DNA from: Chthoniobacterales bacterium
GTDB lineage: Bacteria > Verrucomicrobiota > Verrucomicrobiia > Chthoniobacterales > UBA10450
Assembly (NCBI GenBank): GCA_035274845.1
Contig: DATENU010000020.1
Span: 1-64,000 of the forward strand
Reading direction: 5' to 3'
DNA: 64,000 nucleotides
Positions within the stretch are counted from its first letter, which is position 1, and each line of letters starts with the position of its first letter. Below are positions 46,401 through 55,018 of the stretch, piece after piece. The notes under the pieces were generated by a model. The model was not told the origin of the DNA, made no database searches, and was given only the letters and a program-made list of their open reading frames with translations. The translations under genes and the position numbers were made by a program.

Positions 46401-48663
46401 GTGTCGCAATGGCCCGGCGTACACGATAGTTCTAACTTTTGCGGAGTCTGTAACGGTAGGTGGCGCCTCAGTCAATTCAGGAATTGGTTCGGTGGCGAAC
46501 ACGTCGGCGAATGGGAATACTGTAACCGTTAATCTGACGGATGTCAGCAACGCCCAAGTGTTAACTGTGAAGGTTTTTGGACTATCCAATGGCACGACAA
46601 CGGGAGAATTGATCGTTCCAATGCATATTTTAACCGGCGACATCACCGGGGACGGCGCGATCAACAAAGATGATGTTTTGCAAGTAGAGGAACAGGAGAA
46701 TCAGCATATTGAGTCTAGCAATTTCCGATCGGACGTAAATACTGACGGGGTCATAAACGGCGACGATGTGAACGACGTAAGCGAAACCTCCGGTGAGGAC
46801 GAGCAAGCTGTTGCAGCGGCGGGCCCGCAGGCCACGGTGGAATATAGATATGACGATGATGGAAGGCCCAAGAACCTCTCCGTCTTGCCTATTTACTCGT
46901 ATGATTACACATACGACGGACTTGGACGTCTTGAATGGATTACGGAACCAAACGTTACTCCTGGCAATGAAGGAAGCTACAAATATTCCTACGATCCCGC
47001 CTCCAACGTGACCGCCCGTGTGAATTACACTAATGGCACAACGCTTTCCTTTGCGCCGGACGAACTGAACCGGCCTACCCAAGAAGCCATCCTGTCAGGG
47101 AACGACACCTTGTCACATCTTCACCACGGGTACGATTCGATGGGACGACTCAGTTACACATACCGCGAGGAGGAACCGGGACTGGTCGACACCTTTGTCT
47201 ACGATTTCACGGGCGAGCTAACCCTCCCCCAATATGGCTTGCATGTAAATGAGCATGGCGAAATTGAAAGCCCACAGACTGTCCCAACCTTTGTTTATGA
47301 CTTTGCGGGAAATCGCTTATCGGAGCAGGGCGCGCCGTACGTGCTGAACCCACAGCCACTCAACCAGTATATTCAAACCCCAGGCGGCGCCGTGAGTAAC
47401 GGGCCGCAACACGAGATCATTTCCTACGATAACGCGGGCTACGCGTATCGTGGCGACACGCGCCTCGCGGTAGTAGCGGCACCAGTGTCAGCCGGAGGAG
47501 ACCTCTACCAGCTCGGCTACGACGCGTTAGGCCGCACTGTTAAGCGAAAGATGAACCAAGGCCCGAACCAGGACACGAAGTATTTTATCTATGATGGTGC
47601 CCGGTCGATCATTGAATATGACGGCGCCGGAATTGTAAGGGGACGCTCGCTATATGGATTGGGGCTGGATGAGATTATCGCGCGTGATAACAACGGTCAG
47701 CCGCAGTTCCCGATACAGGATCGACTCGGCAGCACCATCGCGGTAACGGGAGCGAACGGACGGCTGTTGGAGAAATATTGGTACGAGGCCTTTGGCACGC
47801 CTCATTTCATTAGCTTTGATAAAGAGGGGAATCCGTTCGACGTCGCGGCAACACACATTAACAACAATATTCTTTTCGCAGGACGCGAATGGGTGTCTCG
47901 CTTCGGGTTCTATGAAAATCGCGCTCGGGCCTATCATCCCGGTTTGGGACGCTTCATGAGCGAGGATCCGTCGGGTTTCGACGGCGGCGACACAAACCTG
48001 TATCGCTATTGCGGGAATGATCCAGTGAACTTTTATGACGATAGCGGGCTCCAGCCGATTCCCGCTGGCCCCGTTGGCCCGGCGCCCCTCCTCTTTCCCG
48101 GGCGTGGGCCCGTTACGAATTGGCCTAATACCCGCCCACAGTTAGACCAAAACGGGATACGAAACACCATGCAGCCAGACGGCTCAATGATATACTACAA
48201 TGCCGCGTTGGTAGAGACCATCCTTCGGAATTTGGGGATAGAACTCAGAGAGGGCCTGGAATTCTTCGGTCCAAAGTACAAGTACAGAGGTGATGTGAAC
48301 GCCGGCGGGCCAAATGTGAATATGAGTTTTCTAACTCGGCTTAGCTCTGTAGCACCAATGCACACAGTTCCCTCCTTGGAGGTAGGAATCGCGGAGGCGA
48401 TTAGTACGGTAAGTGCCTATGCACTAGACCGCGGGCCGGGAATCGGGGAAATTGCTGTGAACGGGCGTGTCATACTCCGCTGGCATTTGGGAGATTCTTT
48501 TGCCTTCCGTGGAACTTTATACTTCCACGGTATTCCAATTAGGGGGCTGGGTAGCGCTCTGATTTCCACCGGCGGCGGCGGCTGGGAAGAAATCAATCCG
48601 GGCTGGGCCTCCTTTCCAGGCCCTGAGGCGGGCGAAGGATTTCACCCACCCGCTGAACCATGA
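43417..48663 (+). CDS. Secreted Rhs/YD-repeat protein with inserted dockerin-type module
   Basis: 1748 residues with an N-terminal signal peptide (LALSLSAVSFITFIGILRAD). Many YD repeats follow (YDSRGNKLW, YDDRNRLEHMRW, YDGLGRLEW), forming an Rhs cocoon. At about residues 960-1138 the repeats are interrupted by a beta-sandwich-like domain and a dockerin type I-like pair of calcium loops (GDITGDGAINKDDVLQV, SDVNTDGVINGDDVNDV); the YD repeats then resume. The core-ending motif is GLGRFMSEDPSGFDGGDTNL then YRYCGNDPVNF (about 1510-1545). The last ~200 residues are unlike the core and would be the variable toxin tip; no known toxin motif is recognised. Two small membrane proteins downstream could be immunity factors. 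Confidence 0.85.
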   Translation: MKTPFVYRLALSLSAVSFITFIGILRADEPDYGNPTGASGQFNGSVQTGCNYDPLTGNARRSLVDISVTGAVTPLAFIRTMNSRTNLGPATSALYYPFGKGGAWRHNYQWEVTSPATQVIGDDPCYVMPPSSYTVTYPDGRKVTFHADGSSATTGIGDRMSGLEFPEADVVTCSLILSDGSRIKFNVTTHNSPPAPLCIPVGNTIYHTGYTYAVTGIINPYGQETTIAWNNGKIDTITEPAGRSLKLYYNSDSTIDRVEEWARSLPTVIVGRTVQYHYSSFNDGTTVLDNVVYFGDSSLTAKYTYQASNEIFANPPKPPLIRSCDDPIYSGAMNRIVYDFASDRPHGFIESERYFDGNYPVNPGPKVSSLAIDPANSNKRIETRGDGPSRTFTYQGGLLKSWTDFKATPNTNTFSQEHFTSGATGFIRYVKDARQNQTDFVRDSVTGHMTEVTFPLTPSDDNANGSPPVPKKQIIEYDSNPGGYYVMSTTNEREKQTFYRRDTSSRRVSDIDYPDGGHEGFQYNGFGQVTRYERKNGYFEHVRYDPRGLLEHRSAPTANGTMELTVGAPQTTLTYYPLGDPWQDRLKSVTDLRQKTTIYEYERSNGTAIAGRGLISKIIHPDNSYVSFGYDSRGNKLWQENELRQRTSFSYDAYNRLITVTLPLPNNRSGVMSYEYDPSANVHVPTSPSYRHTSSAVSKITSAEGIMTTHRYDENFRRIETTEGAGSSDAATTHYDFDPVGNLEFVTDPRTYQTHLEYDQRNRRKKVTSPEVTTESGPARYITEWFYDPVGNVRDILQADQTKIHREYDAMNRLWTHDLISQDGQRHRISTFQYFPSGRVWKVKDPKDQTTEFGYDGRDLKSLMKYPNGAILQGWEYDGNENMTKRPTIGLPTQTFTYDDRNRLEHMRWSNGVDFSDFGYNDASQLTWAVNPNSTITRDYDQRSGRMNWERQVLAATSNPAAITIAPIAIASRKAHGDAGAFDIALPLTGDPGIECRNGPAYTIVLTFAESVTVGGASVNSGIGSVANTSANGNTVTVNLTDVSNAQVLTVKVFGLSNGTTTGELIVPMHILTGDITGDGAINKDDVLQVEEQENQHIESSNFRSDVNTDGVINGDDVNDVSETSGEDEQAVAAAGPQATVEYRYDDDGRPKNLSVLPIYSYDYTYDGLGRLEWITEPNVTPGNEGSYKYSYDPASNVTARVNYTNGTTLSFAPDELNRPTQEAILSGNDTLSHLHHGYDSMGRLSYTYREEEPGLVDTFVYDFTGELTLPQYGLHVNEHGEIESPQTVPTFVYDFAGNRLSEQGAPYVLNPQPLNQYIQTPGGAVSNGPQHEIISYDNAGYAYRGDTRLAVVAAPVSAGGDLYQLGYDALGRTVKRKMNQGPNQDTKYFIYDGARSIIEYDGAGIVRGRSLYGLGLDEIIARDNNGQPQFPIQDRLGSTIAVTGANGRLLEKYWYEAFGTPHFISFDKEGNPFDVAATHINNNILFAGREWVSRFGFYENRARAYHPGLGRFMSEDPSGFDGGDTNLYRYCGNDPVNFYDDSGLQPIPAGPVGPAPLLFPGRGPVTNWPNTRPQLDQNGIRNTMQPDGSMIYYNAALVETILRNLGIELREGLEFFGPKYKYRGDVNAGGPNVNMSFLTRLSSVAPMHTVPSLEVGIAEAISTVSAYALDRGPGIGEIAVNGRVILRWHLGDSFAFRGTLYFHGIPIRGLGSALISTGGGGWEEINPGWASFPGPEAGEGFHPPAEP

Positions 48664-48790
48664 GGCAGGAATAACGTCGGTCAGCGAACCTTCATTTTGC
48701 ATTGGACGCGTAAGGTCGATCTTTCTAGCTACAGATCCCGTCGAGTTCGCAGGATTGCATGGTCGGTTGAGCAACCGTTGCGGTCTGCAG

Positions 48791-49426
48791 ATGAGTATGG
48801 CTGACAAAATGCAAGGAAAAGGGCCTGACCCCACCGACTCCCCCGTGGATTGGCGACTGTCCAATGGCGCTCCACTTAATGCGTCGCCAGACGACCGTGT
48901 AGAAAGTATCGCCAGTGGCAGCTCTTGGCTTAAGAGATTCGTTCCACGAAGCGAATCAAGATTTGTTTTTCTATTCGCGATGTATTGCTATGCGGTCGCC
49001 CTGGGGGGTATCGCGAGTCAATTGATTGCGCTTGGCGGTCTTTGGGAGATTCGCGTCGATCCGCAAAATGATGTTGCGCACTATGTGCGGCCGGGCTTCG
49101 ATGGCCGCCCGCTACTCGAAGTTTTGCTTCTTGCTCCGGTTATCGAATCACTCATAATGATCGGCATTATCGAGCTGGTGCGCCGGTTTGGATTCAAGGT
49201 GTGTATCCAAGTGGCTGCTTCTGTCGGCGTGAGTTGTTTAATGCACGGCAGACTCTATTGGTTTTCGGCGATCGCGGTTGCCCCCGGCCTGTTCATAATC
49301 GCAGCGACTTATGCTTACTGCCGGCACATCTCATTTTGGACGGGTCTCTGGATGATCATACTATTACATTTTGCCCTCAACTTCCTCCCCGGTTTATCTC
49401 TAATTATCGAACGCGTCCTTAGCTAA
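48791..49426 (+). CDS. Multi-pass membrane protein, CPBP-like
   Basis: 211 residues from ATG 48791 (upstream TTG 48755 also open). After a polar ~55-residue start there are five or six hydrophobic segments. LLLAPVIESLIMIGIIELVRR, SCLMHGRLYWF and LLHFALNFLPG resemble the E-E..R, F..H and H..N motifs of CPBP (Abi) intramembrane proteases, but the first Glu pair is degenerate (IES). It begins 127 bases after the Rhs stop in the same direction, so an immunity or processing role for the Rhs product is possible but unproven. Confidence 0.6.
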   Translation: MSMADKMQGKGPDPTDSPVDWRLSNGAPLNASPDDRVESIASGSSWLKRFVPRSESRFVFLFAMYCYAVALGGIASQLIALGGLWEIRVDPQNDVAHYVRPGFDGRPLLEVLLLAPVIESLIMIGIIELVRRFGFKVCIQVAASVGVSCLMHGRLYWFSAIAVAPGLFIIAATYAYCRHISFWTGLWMIILLHFALNFLPGLSLIIERVLS

Positions 49427-49561
49427 AGGAATTGCCCTGCAAGAGCGTCTCGAGACTCAGGATCAATGCCCATTGACGTGGGACCGCGAAAGGGCTTCGT
49501 ATTCTTCATTAAGACAAAACTATTTCGACATGAATTCTTATCTGTCCCGGAGGGAGGATCG

Positions 49562-49810
49562 TTATCCAATGAGCCCGCTACTATCGTCTTTCTCGTGGGA
49601 ACATGGCTTGGGTGCCTGATAAAAGCCCGCATAGAAAATGAGGCCCAAAATCGGAAGCAGCACGAGAATTACCGACCAAATCAGCTTGCGACCGATAGGA
49701 TCGGCGCGTTTAACGCGCCATAGACGGACAACCAGATAAACGTTAATCAACCAGCAGAGTACTAGAAAGGCTTCACTACACGGCGAATAGAAGACGGCGG
49801 ATTCGGTCAT
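49562..49810 (-). CDS. Small membrane protein with PLDc_N-like domain
   Basis: 82 residues, two predicted helices (AFLVLCWLINVYLVVRLW and KLIWSVILVLLPILGLIFYAG). The second, with K-L-I-W...P-I-L-G...Y, matches the phospholipase D N-terminal-like (PLDc_N) membrane segment found alone in many small proteins of unknown role. Opposite in direction to its neighbours, with no operon partner. Confidence 0.6.
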   Translation of the reverse strand: MTESAVFYSPCSEAFLVLCWLINVYLVVRLWRVKRADPIGRKLIWSVILVLLPILGLIFYAGFYQAPKPCSHEKDDSSGLIG

Positions 49811-50008
49811 CTAGAAGGAGATATTACTGGAAAAATCCAACAGGCCCGTACGGCGACAATTCCGACATTCTCGTGAGCATCAACGGACATCGGTGGCCTT
49901 CACCCTGCAAGGTTCACAGAGTCTCGGCAATAGTCGAATCGTATCGTCGGCCTGGGAGATCGCTGGGTCGGTTCGATTCAAGTATTTGCGTTTTCAATCT
50001 GATGCGCT

Positions 50009-50260
50009 TTAGAAATACACCAGAGCGCTCGATCGTGCGATCGCGTCGGTAATCGCGCCAGCAAACTTTGTGCCCAATCCTATGTCGCGCGGGGCGAAGA
50101 AACAATGGATGTCATAGGCTTCTAAAGCGTCACGAAGTGCGATGGCTTCACCCGTATCTGCCGCGGCATAACTCAAAAATACCCGGCGCTGCATCTTCGC
50201 AGTCAAGCGTTCGTCCTCGGAGAGAGACTCGCGCGATGGTCGTGTGGCTCCATCGCCCAT
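50009..50260 (-). pseudogene. Truncated TIR-domain gene
   Basis: An 83-residue frame. RRVFLSYAAADTGEAIALRD is TIR box 1, and CFFAPRDIGLGTKFAGAITD-AIARSSALVYF leads to the strand that normally starts VLS, where it stops. The second half of the TIR domain (box 3) is missing, and the downstream frames do not supply it. The usual Glu of NADase-active TIR domains is not seen in TKFAGAI. It lies ~550 bases from the large TIR-WD40 gene but is not a copy of its TIR domain. Probably a decayed remnant. Confidence 0.6.
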
Positions 50261-50814
50261 CGGAGCGCTCTGTTGCCGGAAAAAGGTCGAGGAACCGGCG
50301 GGCGGAGAGATCGGTGTTCACACACTACTTTTTCGGAGGCATCAATTAAAAGCATAATCTGGAGCGGCTCATTCCCTGAGAGATTCATAGATAAATGAAT
50401 GGGGGCCGCAATTTGTTGTGTCTTTTGTAGACCCTCTGATGTTGTGTGGTGAGAGGGACCAGTTTGAAGGTGCTTTTGGAGAAAGTAGCATCCAGAGGGG
50501 GGGCAGGCAAATGCACTTACACTCGTGTACCCTTAAGCGCAACGCACTGTCTAGAGCAAGTTTATTGAGCATTCACGTCTACTGCACCCAACTGTGCGTT
50601 TTAACGGGCTGCGTCGACCTCGAAATACGCCGCCTTGGTCGCGGTTCCATTCGGCAAAATAATACACAGATTACGAAAGCCAGGAAACTTGTTGGGGCGC
50701 GCTAGCGCCCCTACGTGGGACCGGTTCTGATCTCACCCAAACACATTTTTGCTGGAGTTCTGCCTCTGCGTTGGATATCCCTAGTCCAGCGCAATAATTA
50801 ACTCCCCTCTTCCT
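50261..50814. other. Intergenic region before the TIR-WD40 gene
   Basis: About 550 bases with no gene that can be supported; several short open frames on both strands have no protein-like character. Base composition is less GC-rich than the housekeeping part of the window. The only structure noted is the palindrome at 50691-50714. Confidence 0.45.
50691..50714. repeat. Palindromic element GGGGCGC-GCTA-GCGCCCC
   Basis: GGGGCGC (50694-50700), loop GCTA, GCGCCCC (50705-50711), with two more outer pairs. A compact GC-rich palindrome isolated in a less GC-rich gap, again of REP-like appearance. No T-run follows, so it is not an obvious terminator. Confidence 0.5.
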
Positions 50815-53800
50815 TTGCCACTGTCAGAGAGCCGAAGCACGTTGGTCGAAAGCATTTGGGATTTTGCTTTCGGATACGACTACTTTGTGTGCCACAGCTG
50901 GAAAGACTCGCACGCGTACGCTGAAGCGATAGTACGCGGATTGGAGCCAGACTTGCGGTGCTTTATCGACTCGCGGGATTTCGAAAAAGGTGCCTCATGG
51001 ACAATCCAAGGAGCGCAAGCATTACGACGCAGCACGATGCTAATTGTCGTGCTGAGCCCAGGCGCTTTATCTTCGGAACCGGTTTATGACGAAGTCACCT
51101 ATTTTGTAGCGAGGAGGCCTCATAGGCGAGTTGTCACGATTAATATAAACGAGACCTATTCCCAACTGCCGAGCGAGCACCGCTTGTACCGGTTGCTGTT
51201 CGCCGAGAGATTGCGGATTCCTGAGATTGTTGCGGGTCCCCTTGAGACTCCGTCTGAGTCGGTTCTGCTTGAACTAAAGCGGAACTTCAGATTCGTCCAT
51301 CAAAATACGAAAAGATTGCGAATCCTAAAAGTAACGATTGCACTTTTGCTGGGGCTGAGCCTCTGCGCATTGTTCGCGGCAGGATATTCCCAAAAGCAGC
51401 GGAACCTGGCGCTTCTTGAACGCAATATCGCTCGCGTGGGCGAGGGCAGATTTTATCTTGAGCGGGCTAAACAATCCATCAGCGGTGGAGTTGGCACTTA
51501 TCCATTGCTGCCGATTTATGCGTCTCGTGCCGTTGGTTTTCCAACAACGGGTCCTGTTGGCGAACGGAGCAAGCGCTTTCCCCAGCTTCTAAGTCCGGAT
51601 GCCACCCCAGACGAATATCAAGACGCTTTGCGTTTGGCCGGTTGGAACCTGGCCGCGCCGGTTCTCATCTGGTCGAGTCCGCTTGTCCGACAGCACGCGA
51701 ATTCCATTACGCTGCTTCAGTCGTTGCCCGGATCGCGCCTGTTCTCTCTGGATGCCTCCGGATATTCGCGTATTTGGAACTTGAAGACAAACACGATGGA
51801 AGGAGCCCGTCGGTTCGAGGGTGACGTCAGCCATGCCTGCGCAAGCTTGGATGAGAAGGTTTGGGCTGTCTGCAGCCACGATGGACAAATTGCCATTTTC
51901 AATGCGGATACTTGGTTTCCCATTCAGTCGTTAGCGGGCGGACTACGAGATATGTATTTGTCGCTGGACGAGCACGGGCGACGGTTAAGCATAACCGGAA
52001 AAGACACGGTGGAAATTTGGGAGAAGAGCACTGGGAATCGGCTTCAGATCATTAGACTACCTCAAACGAATCTTCCACAGTCCGGCCTGCTTAGTCCCAC
52101 GGGGGATTATGTTGCCGTAAAGTCGGACGGAAAAGTGACCGTTTACGATGTCGCAACAGGAAAAATCTTTCCTCACCTACCGTCCATTGCCGATACTGGC
52201 GTAAAGGCTTTTAGTTGGTGTGGCCGGACAGAGCGCCTGTTTCTTGTAGGAAATGACGGTAGCTGCTATATAACTGACATACGCGGAGCGACCGAGCGCA
52301 TCGCACCATCCGAACCGTGGGGCGATGGTTTCAGTTGTTTTGTCAGCCCGTCCGGGCGCTTCGCCGTTTCACGGCCAACTCCCGATTCTCGTTTAGGGAA
52401 AGCGATGCTTTGGGATCTGCCTGCGAAGAAATGTCTTGGTCCTTTGCAGCGCTTTCCTGGGAGAGGTCCGGTCTCGTCGTTTTGGTTCTCAAAGGACGAT
52501 CAATTGCTTTACGGTGGATCCACCTTTGGAACCATTACTGCCTGGCAGCTGCCGTCGGGCCGCTTGGACGCCCGATATGCGCACGGTCACGGCGGTCCTG
52601 TGTACGATGTGGCATTTTCCCCAGATGGGAGCATTTTCGCGAGCGCTGGCACGGATGGAACGATCGAAGTGTGGGATTCGGCAAATGGCTCTATCAAGCA
52701 GTCCGCCGCGTCTCCCCATTGGAATAGCGAGTACCGCCGGGTTACATTCTTGGGCAAGAGCGGCGTGTTGCTGGCACTGGACCGCGCCGGGCTGCTGGTG
52801 CGAATCCAGCTAGGGCACCCCGAGCCAATCCAGGAATCGTTTCAATTGCGACCGGGTCAGGCATTCGCCATGGCCGTCAATCCCGACACTGCGGAGGTCG
52901 CCGTAGGATTCACTTGCGGCCGGATCGAAATTCGCAAGCTTGCTTCGCTGCACGAAGTTGATCGGCAATACGAAATTGGAGCCCGCAACGATCCGGAATT
53001 TCGCGCTCTGGATGCCAAAATAAACCTTCCCCAGACGATCACGGCCTTGAGCTTTAGTCCCGGCGGTCGCCGGCTTGCATGTGCCATATCCGCGGCGCGC
53101 GCGGGGACCGACCAGAAGGTTCTTCTTCTGGATCCGGATGAGCCCGACCATAAGATTTTGATTATCGATCCGGAAACTGGGCAAAAACTCTTTGGCTTTG
53201 AGGGCGACAAGGAGGCGGTCAATGCAATCGTCTTCAGCCCAGTCGGAGACACGGTAGCGAGTGGGGGACTGGATGGAAAGATTCGTTTTTACGGCTGCTC
53301 CCCCACGCCCAAGACTTACCCTACCAAAGAGGTAGACGGAACGCCGATTACCTCCTTGGCCTATAGTATCGACGGACACTTTTTTGCCGCCGGAACGAAA
53401 TCCGGGAAAATTCGTCTTTGGGACACGACAATCAATCAAGCCGTCGCCGATTTATTAGCTCACTCAGATGCGGTGAATCGGATTGAGTTTTCGCCTGACG
53501 GGTCGTACCTGCTATCCAGTTCAGACGACGGCACCGTCAAGGCCTGGGAGATTGCGAGTGACAACGTCACCTTTGGATCTCATGTCCGCGGTCTGCTCGC
53601 CGGAGACTCCCACCATCCCACCATCGCGATCACTATGCACAATGGCGGCACCATGATCAACGTGGTGGGGGAAGAGACAGGAGGCATCACCGGACGGCAA
53701 CTTAGTGCTGTCGGTTTAGCGAGTTCATGGGCATACAATGCACAAGCAGATCTGCTCGTACTGGGAGGGAACGATCTTCCTGGGGACGGTCAAAGTGTCG

Positions 53801-54954
53801 AGCCCGATGAAACCGCAGGACGTTGTGAACTTTGGCGAACGACAGACATGGAAAAGATTGCCACGTGGACGCCACGACACAGGTTGGTAAAAGCGGTCGC
53901 GATATCGCCGTCCGGGCGGCATGTTGCGACCGCGGGTTGGGAGGGCGTCCGCCTCTGGGATACAGCCAATTTGCAGAGGCCGATCTGGGAGACGTCAGAA
54001 GTGCTCTTCGTCGAAACGATCGCCTTCAGTCCCGATGGAAAGCGACTCATCTTTTCGTCGAGCGCTGGAAAGGCGCGTGGCGCCCTCTTCGGTCCCAAAG
54101 CCAAAGCAGATCCGCGCGGCAATTTGTTCCTGGCTGATGCTTCCAATGGTGAAATCTTGCGGGGCGAGCAAGTGCCGACTTACTCGATTTTAGCGCTAGC
54201 CATTAACCCGCGCGGGGATCAACTGGCCGTCGGGACGAACGGGGCCGGAGTATTTACCTATGACCTGAATGAATCCTCTTTTGGATCTCGCGTTCATCAC
54301 GAGCAGTCCGGTTCGGTCGATGCCGTCGCGTTCAACGAGGACGGAACATATCTCGGGAGCAGCTCAAATGAAATGGGGTTGATGTTATGGCCGTGCGGAG
54401 TGAAGTCAGGATTTGTCCGTCAATTCCTCATCAAGGGTTGCAGCTCGATTGCCTTCGGTGCGGATCGGAAGACTTTGTGGCTCAGTGCGGGAAGAGATAT
54501 TCGGAAAGTCGATCTTCGCCCGGCCGATTATCTCCAGTATTTCTACCCAAACCAAACTATCGACCATGAGCCATCCAAGGATTGGTTTCAACTTGCCGGC
54601 GGGGGTTTTAATCCTTTAGACAAAAACAATTTTCTCGATCGCAACCAAGAGTTTGGATTCGTGAACCTGCGCGGAAACACCCTTGGCGAACAATATCGGT
54701 CCGCGGACGGAGAGGAGCTCCGGAATAGACTGTTCTGGCGCTTCTATAATGCTCGAAACTGGCCGGCCGCGTGGGCCCATTGCGATCAGACGAATAGCGA
54801 ACAGCGTACAAGCATGTTGTTGGGACTTGCGGCAGAAAATTTTGTTCCGACTGCGCGAACATTGCTGCAAGGCATATCGATTGAACCAGTTTCGCAGGTT
54901 GAGATTGAAGCAAGCAAAGGTATCAAGACAATGGATAAGGATAAGATTCCTTAA
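50815..54954 (+). CDS. TIR-transmembrane-WD40 repeat protein
   Basis: 1379 residues from TTG 50815. A TIR domain lies at ~20-150 (YDYFVCHSWKDSHAYAEAIV, RCFIDSRDFEKGASW, MLIVVLSPGALSSEPVYDEV). One membrane helix follows at ~168-192 (VTIALLLGLSLCALFAAGY), then a basic helical segment. A long array of WD40 blades runs from ~280 to ~1290, including VYDVAFSPDGSIFASAGTDG and VNRIEFSPDGSYLLSSSDDG, enough for two propellers. A ~90-residue C-terminal part follows. The Glu of NADase-type TIR domains is not obvious in ASWTIQGAQAL. Likely a sensor-type protein: propellers outside or inside the membrane detect a partner and the TIR signals. A defence role is inference from domain types. Confidence 0.8.
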   Translation: MPLSESRSTLVESIWDFAFGYDYFVCHSWKDSHAYAEAIVRGLEPDLRCFIDSRDFEKGASWTIQGAQALRRSTMLIVVLSPGALSSEPVYDEVTYFVARRPHRRVVTININETYSQLPSEHRLYRLLFAERLRIPEIVAGPLETPSESVLLELKRNFRFVHQNTKRLRILKVTIALLLGLSLCALFAAGYSQKQRNLALLERNIARVGEGRFYLERAKQSISGGVGTYPLLPIYASRAVGFPTTGPVGERSKRFPQLLSPDATPDEYQDALRLAGWNLAAPVLIWSSPLVRQHANSITLLQSLPGSRLFSLDASGYSRIWNLKTNTMEGARRFEGDVSHACASLDEKVWAVCSHDGQIAIFNADTWFPIQSLAGGLRDMYLSLDEHGRRLSITGKDTVEIWEKSTGNRLQIIRLPQTNLPQSGLLSPTGDYVAVKSDGKVTVYDVATGKIFPHLPSIADTGVKAFSWCGRTERLFLVGNDGSCYITDIRGATERIAPSEPWGDGFSCFVSPSGRFAVSRPTPDSRLGKAMLWDLPAKKCLGPLQRFPGRGPVSSFWFSKDDQLLYGGSTFGTITAWQLPSGRLDARYAHGHGGPVYDVAFSPDGSIFASAGTDGTIEVWDSANGSIKQSAASPHWNSEYRRVTFLGKSGVLLALDRAGLLVRIQLGHPEPIQESFQLRPGQAFAMAVNPDTAEVAVGFTCGRIEIRKLASLHEVDRQYEIGARNDPEFRALDAKINLPQTITALSFSPGGRRLACAISAARAGTDQKVLLLDPDEPDHKILIIDPETGQKLFGFEGDKEAVNAIVFSPVGDTVASGGLDGKIRFYGCSPTPKTYPTKEVDGTPITSLAYSIDGHFFAAGTKSGKIRLWDTTINQAVADLLAHSDAVNRIEFSPDGSYLLSSSDDGTVKAWEIASDNVTFGSHVRGLLAGDSHHPTIAITMHNGGTMINVVGEETGGITGRQLSAVGLASSWAYNAQADLLVLGGNDLPGDGQSVEPDETAGRCELWRTTDMEKIATWTPRHRLVKAVAISPSGRHVATAGWEGVRLWDTANLQRPIWETSEVLFVETIAFSPDGKRLIFSSSAGKARGALFGPKAKADPRGNLFLADASNGEILRGEQVPTYSILALAINPRGDQLAVGTNGAGVFTYDLNESSFGSRVHHEQSGSVDAVAFNEDGTYLGSSSNEMGLMLWPCGVKSGFVRQFLIKGCSSIAFGADRKTLWLSAGRDIRKVDLRPADYLQYFYPNQTIDHEPSKDWFQLAGGGFNPLDKNNFLDRNQEFGFVNLRGNTLGEQYRSADGEELRNRLFWRFYNARNWPAAWAHCDQTNSEQRTSMLLGLAAENFVPTARTLLQGISIEPVSQVEIEASKGIKTMDKDKIP

Positions 54955-55018
54955 GTCTCTCTCCGCAGATTTCGGCCCTGGCAGCGCCAGACTTACATTC
55001 GCACGCGCTCGAATTCAT

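Noticed and set aside
49914-50105. Continuation of the truncated TIR domain in a shifted frame
   Set aside because: The shifted frame reads LKRIRLKTQILESN and does not resemble the missing TIR strands.
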